Source: Cyanobacteriota bacterium (GTDB lineage: Bacteria > Cyanobacteriota > Cyanobacteriia > Phormidesmidales > Phormidesmidaceae). From it: 5,447 nt of DNA. The DNA lies in assembly GCA_027483425.1 (NCBI GenBank), contig JAIXUR010000453.1, forward strand, positions 1 through 5,447, read 5' to 3'. Of this stretch, positions 5,054 to 5,447 are shown piece by piece. The notes under the pieces are model-generated. The model had not been told where the DNA came from and did not search any database. It saw only the letters and a program-made list of their open reading frames with translations. Within the stretch, counting starts at the first letter, position 1. The number at the start of each line of letters is the position of its first letter. A program made the position numbers and the translations under genes.

Positions 5054-5447
5054 ATGGATTTGAGTGATACCCTGCTCACCTTGAGCGCTACTTTGCCCAC
5101 CTCAGCGGCTCAATCTGGAACCACCACCCCTCCCACACCGGGTGCACCGGGGGTTGGCGATTCTCTGTATCCCGGCTTTGGTAATGGTGGCTATGATGCC
5201 CAGCACTACACCCTCGACCTGAAGGTGCTCGATGCCATCACGAGTCAGATGAAGGCGACGACGACCATTGAGGCGATCGCCACTCAAAATCTCAGCAGCT
5301 TTAACCTCGACTTTATTGGGTTTGACATTCAGGGCATTACCGTCAACGGCGAAGCCGCTACCTTCAGCCGCGATGGGCAGGAGCTGACCGTTACCCCCTC
5401 GATCGCTCTCCATGAGGGTGAGGCCTTTACGGTAGCGGTTCAGTATA
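5054..5447 (+). CDS. M1-family metallopeptidase, N-terminal part only
   Basis: The frame runs from ATG 5054 to the right edge (131 codons). It is the only start after the in-frame stop at 5003-5005. Residues 1-35 are Ser/Thr/Pro/Ala-rich without basic residues or a hydrophobic core, so they do not form a standard signal peptide. Residues about 36-131 match the N-terminal beta domain of M1 (aminopeptidase N/LTA4 hydrolase-like) zinc peptidases: GFGNGGYDAQHYTLDLKV, TIEAIATQNLSSFNLDF, FDIQGITVNGEAATFSRDGQ, ELTVTPSIAL. The exopeptidase motif (GxMEN) and zinc site (HExxH...E) would lie beyond the window, so activity cannot be judged. It would remove N-terminal residues from peptides if intact. A HIP1 site lies at 5273-5280. 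The change of leader region and lack of tight spacing suggest a transcription unit separate from the copper genes. Confidence 0.85.
   Translation, partial: MDLSDTLLTLSATLPTSAAQSGTTTPPTPGAPGVGDSLYPGFGNGGYDAQHYTLDLKVLDAITSQMKATTTIEAIATQNLSSFNLDFIGFDIQGITVNGEAATFSRDGQELTVTPSIALHEGEAFTVAVQY

Overview
The window looks like chromosomal DNA of a cyanobacterium, most likely a filamentous Leptolyngbya/Nodosilinea-like lineage. The evidence is GC-rich genes with strong C/G at third codon positions, six copies of the HIP1 octamer GCGATCGC (1288, 2116, 2312, 3136, 4033, 5273), heptanucleotide tandem repeats between genes, and cyanobacterial copper-handling genes. The lineage guess is inference.

Layout: (i) 1-1439, minus strand, is the N-terminal 479 residues of a large DUF4394 protein that runs off the left edge. 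(ii) 1440-1859 is a 420-bp divergent intergenic region with a 20-nt perfect palindrome, two REP-like hairpins, a four-unit heptamer array and a small dyad. (iii) 1860-4996, plus strand, is a compact copper module: a 64-residue Atx1 copper chaperone, then after 7 bp a 750-residue PacS-type Cu(I) P1B-ATPase, then a membrane-anchored cupredoxin-fold protein. (iv) 5054 to the right edge, plus strand, is the first 131 residues of an M1-family metallopeptidase.

How the genes fit together: in the established Synechocystis/Synechococcus scheme, Atx1 receives Cu(I) in the cytosol and passes it to PacS, which pumps it across the thylakoid membrane towards plastocyanin. The third gene encodes a cupredoxin-like domain behind one N-terminal membrane anchor, so it could receive or buffer copper on the far side of the pump; this is inferred from gene order and fold. 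Its domain contains no histidine and keeps only Cys and Met candidate ligands, which argues against a blue-copper electron carrier and for Cu(I) binding. This is the most interesting point in the window.

The two flanking partial genes (DUF4394 protein and M1 peptidase) both lack an obvious N-terminal signal peptide although their families suggest an extracellular location. They have no visible link to copper. I found no tRNA, rRNA, CRISPR array, insertion sequence or wholly new system.
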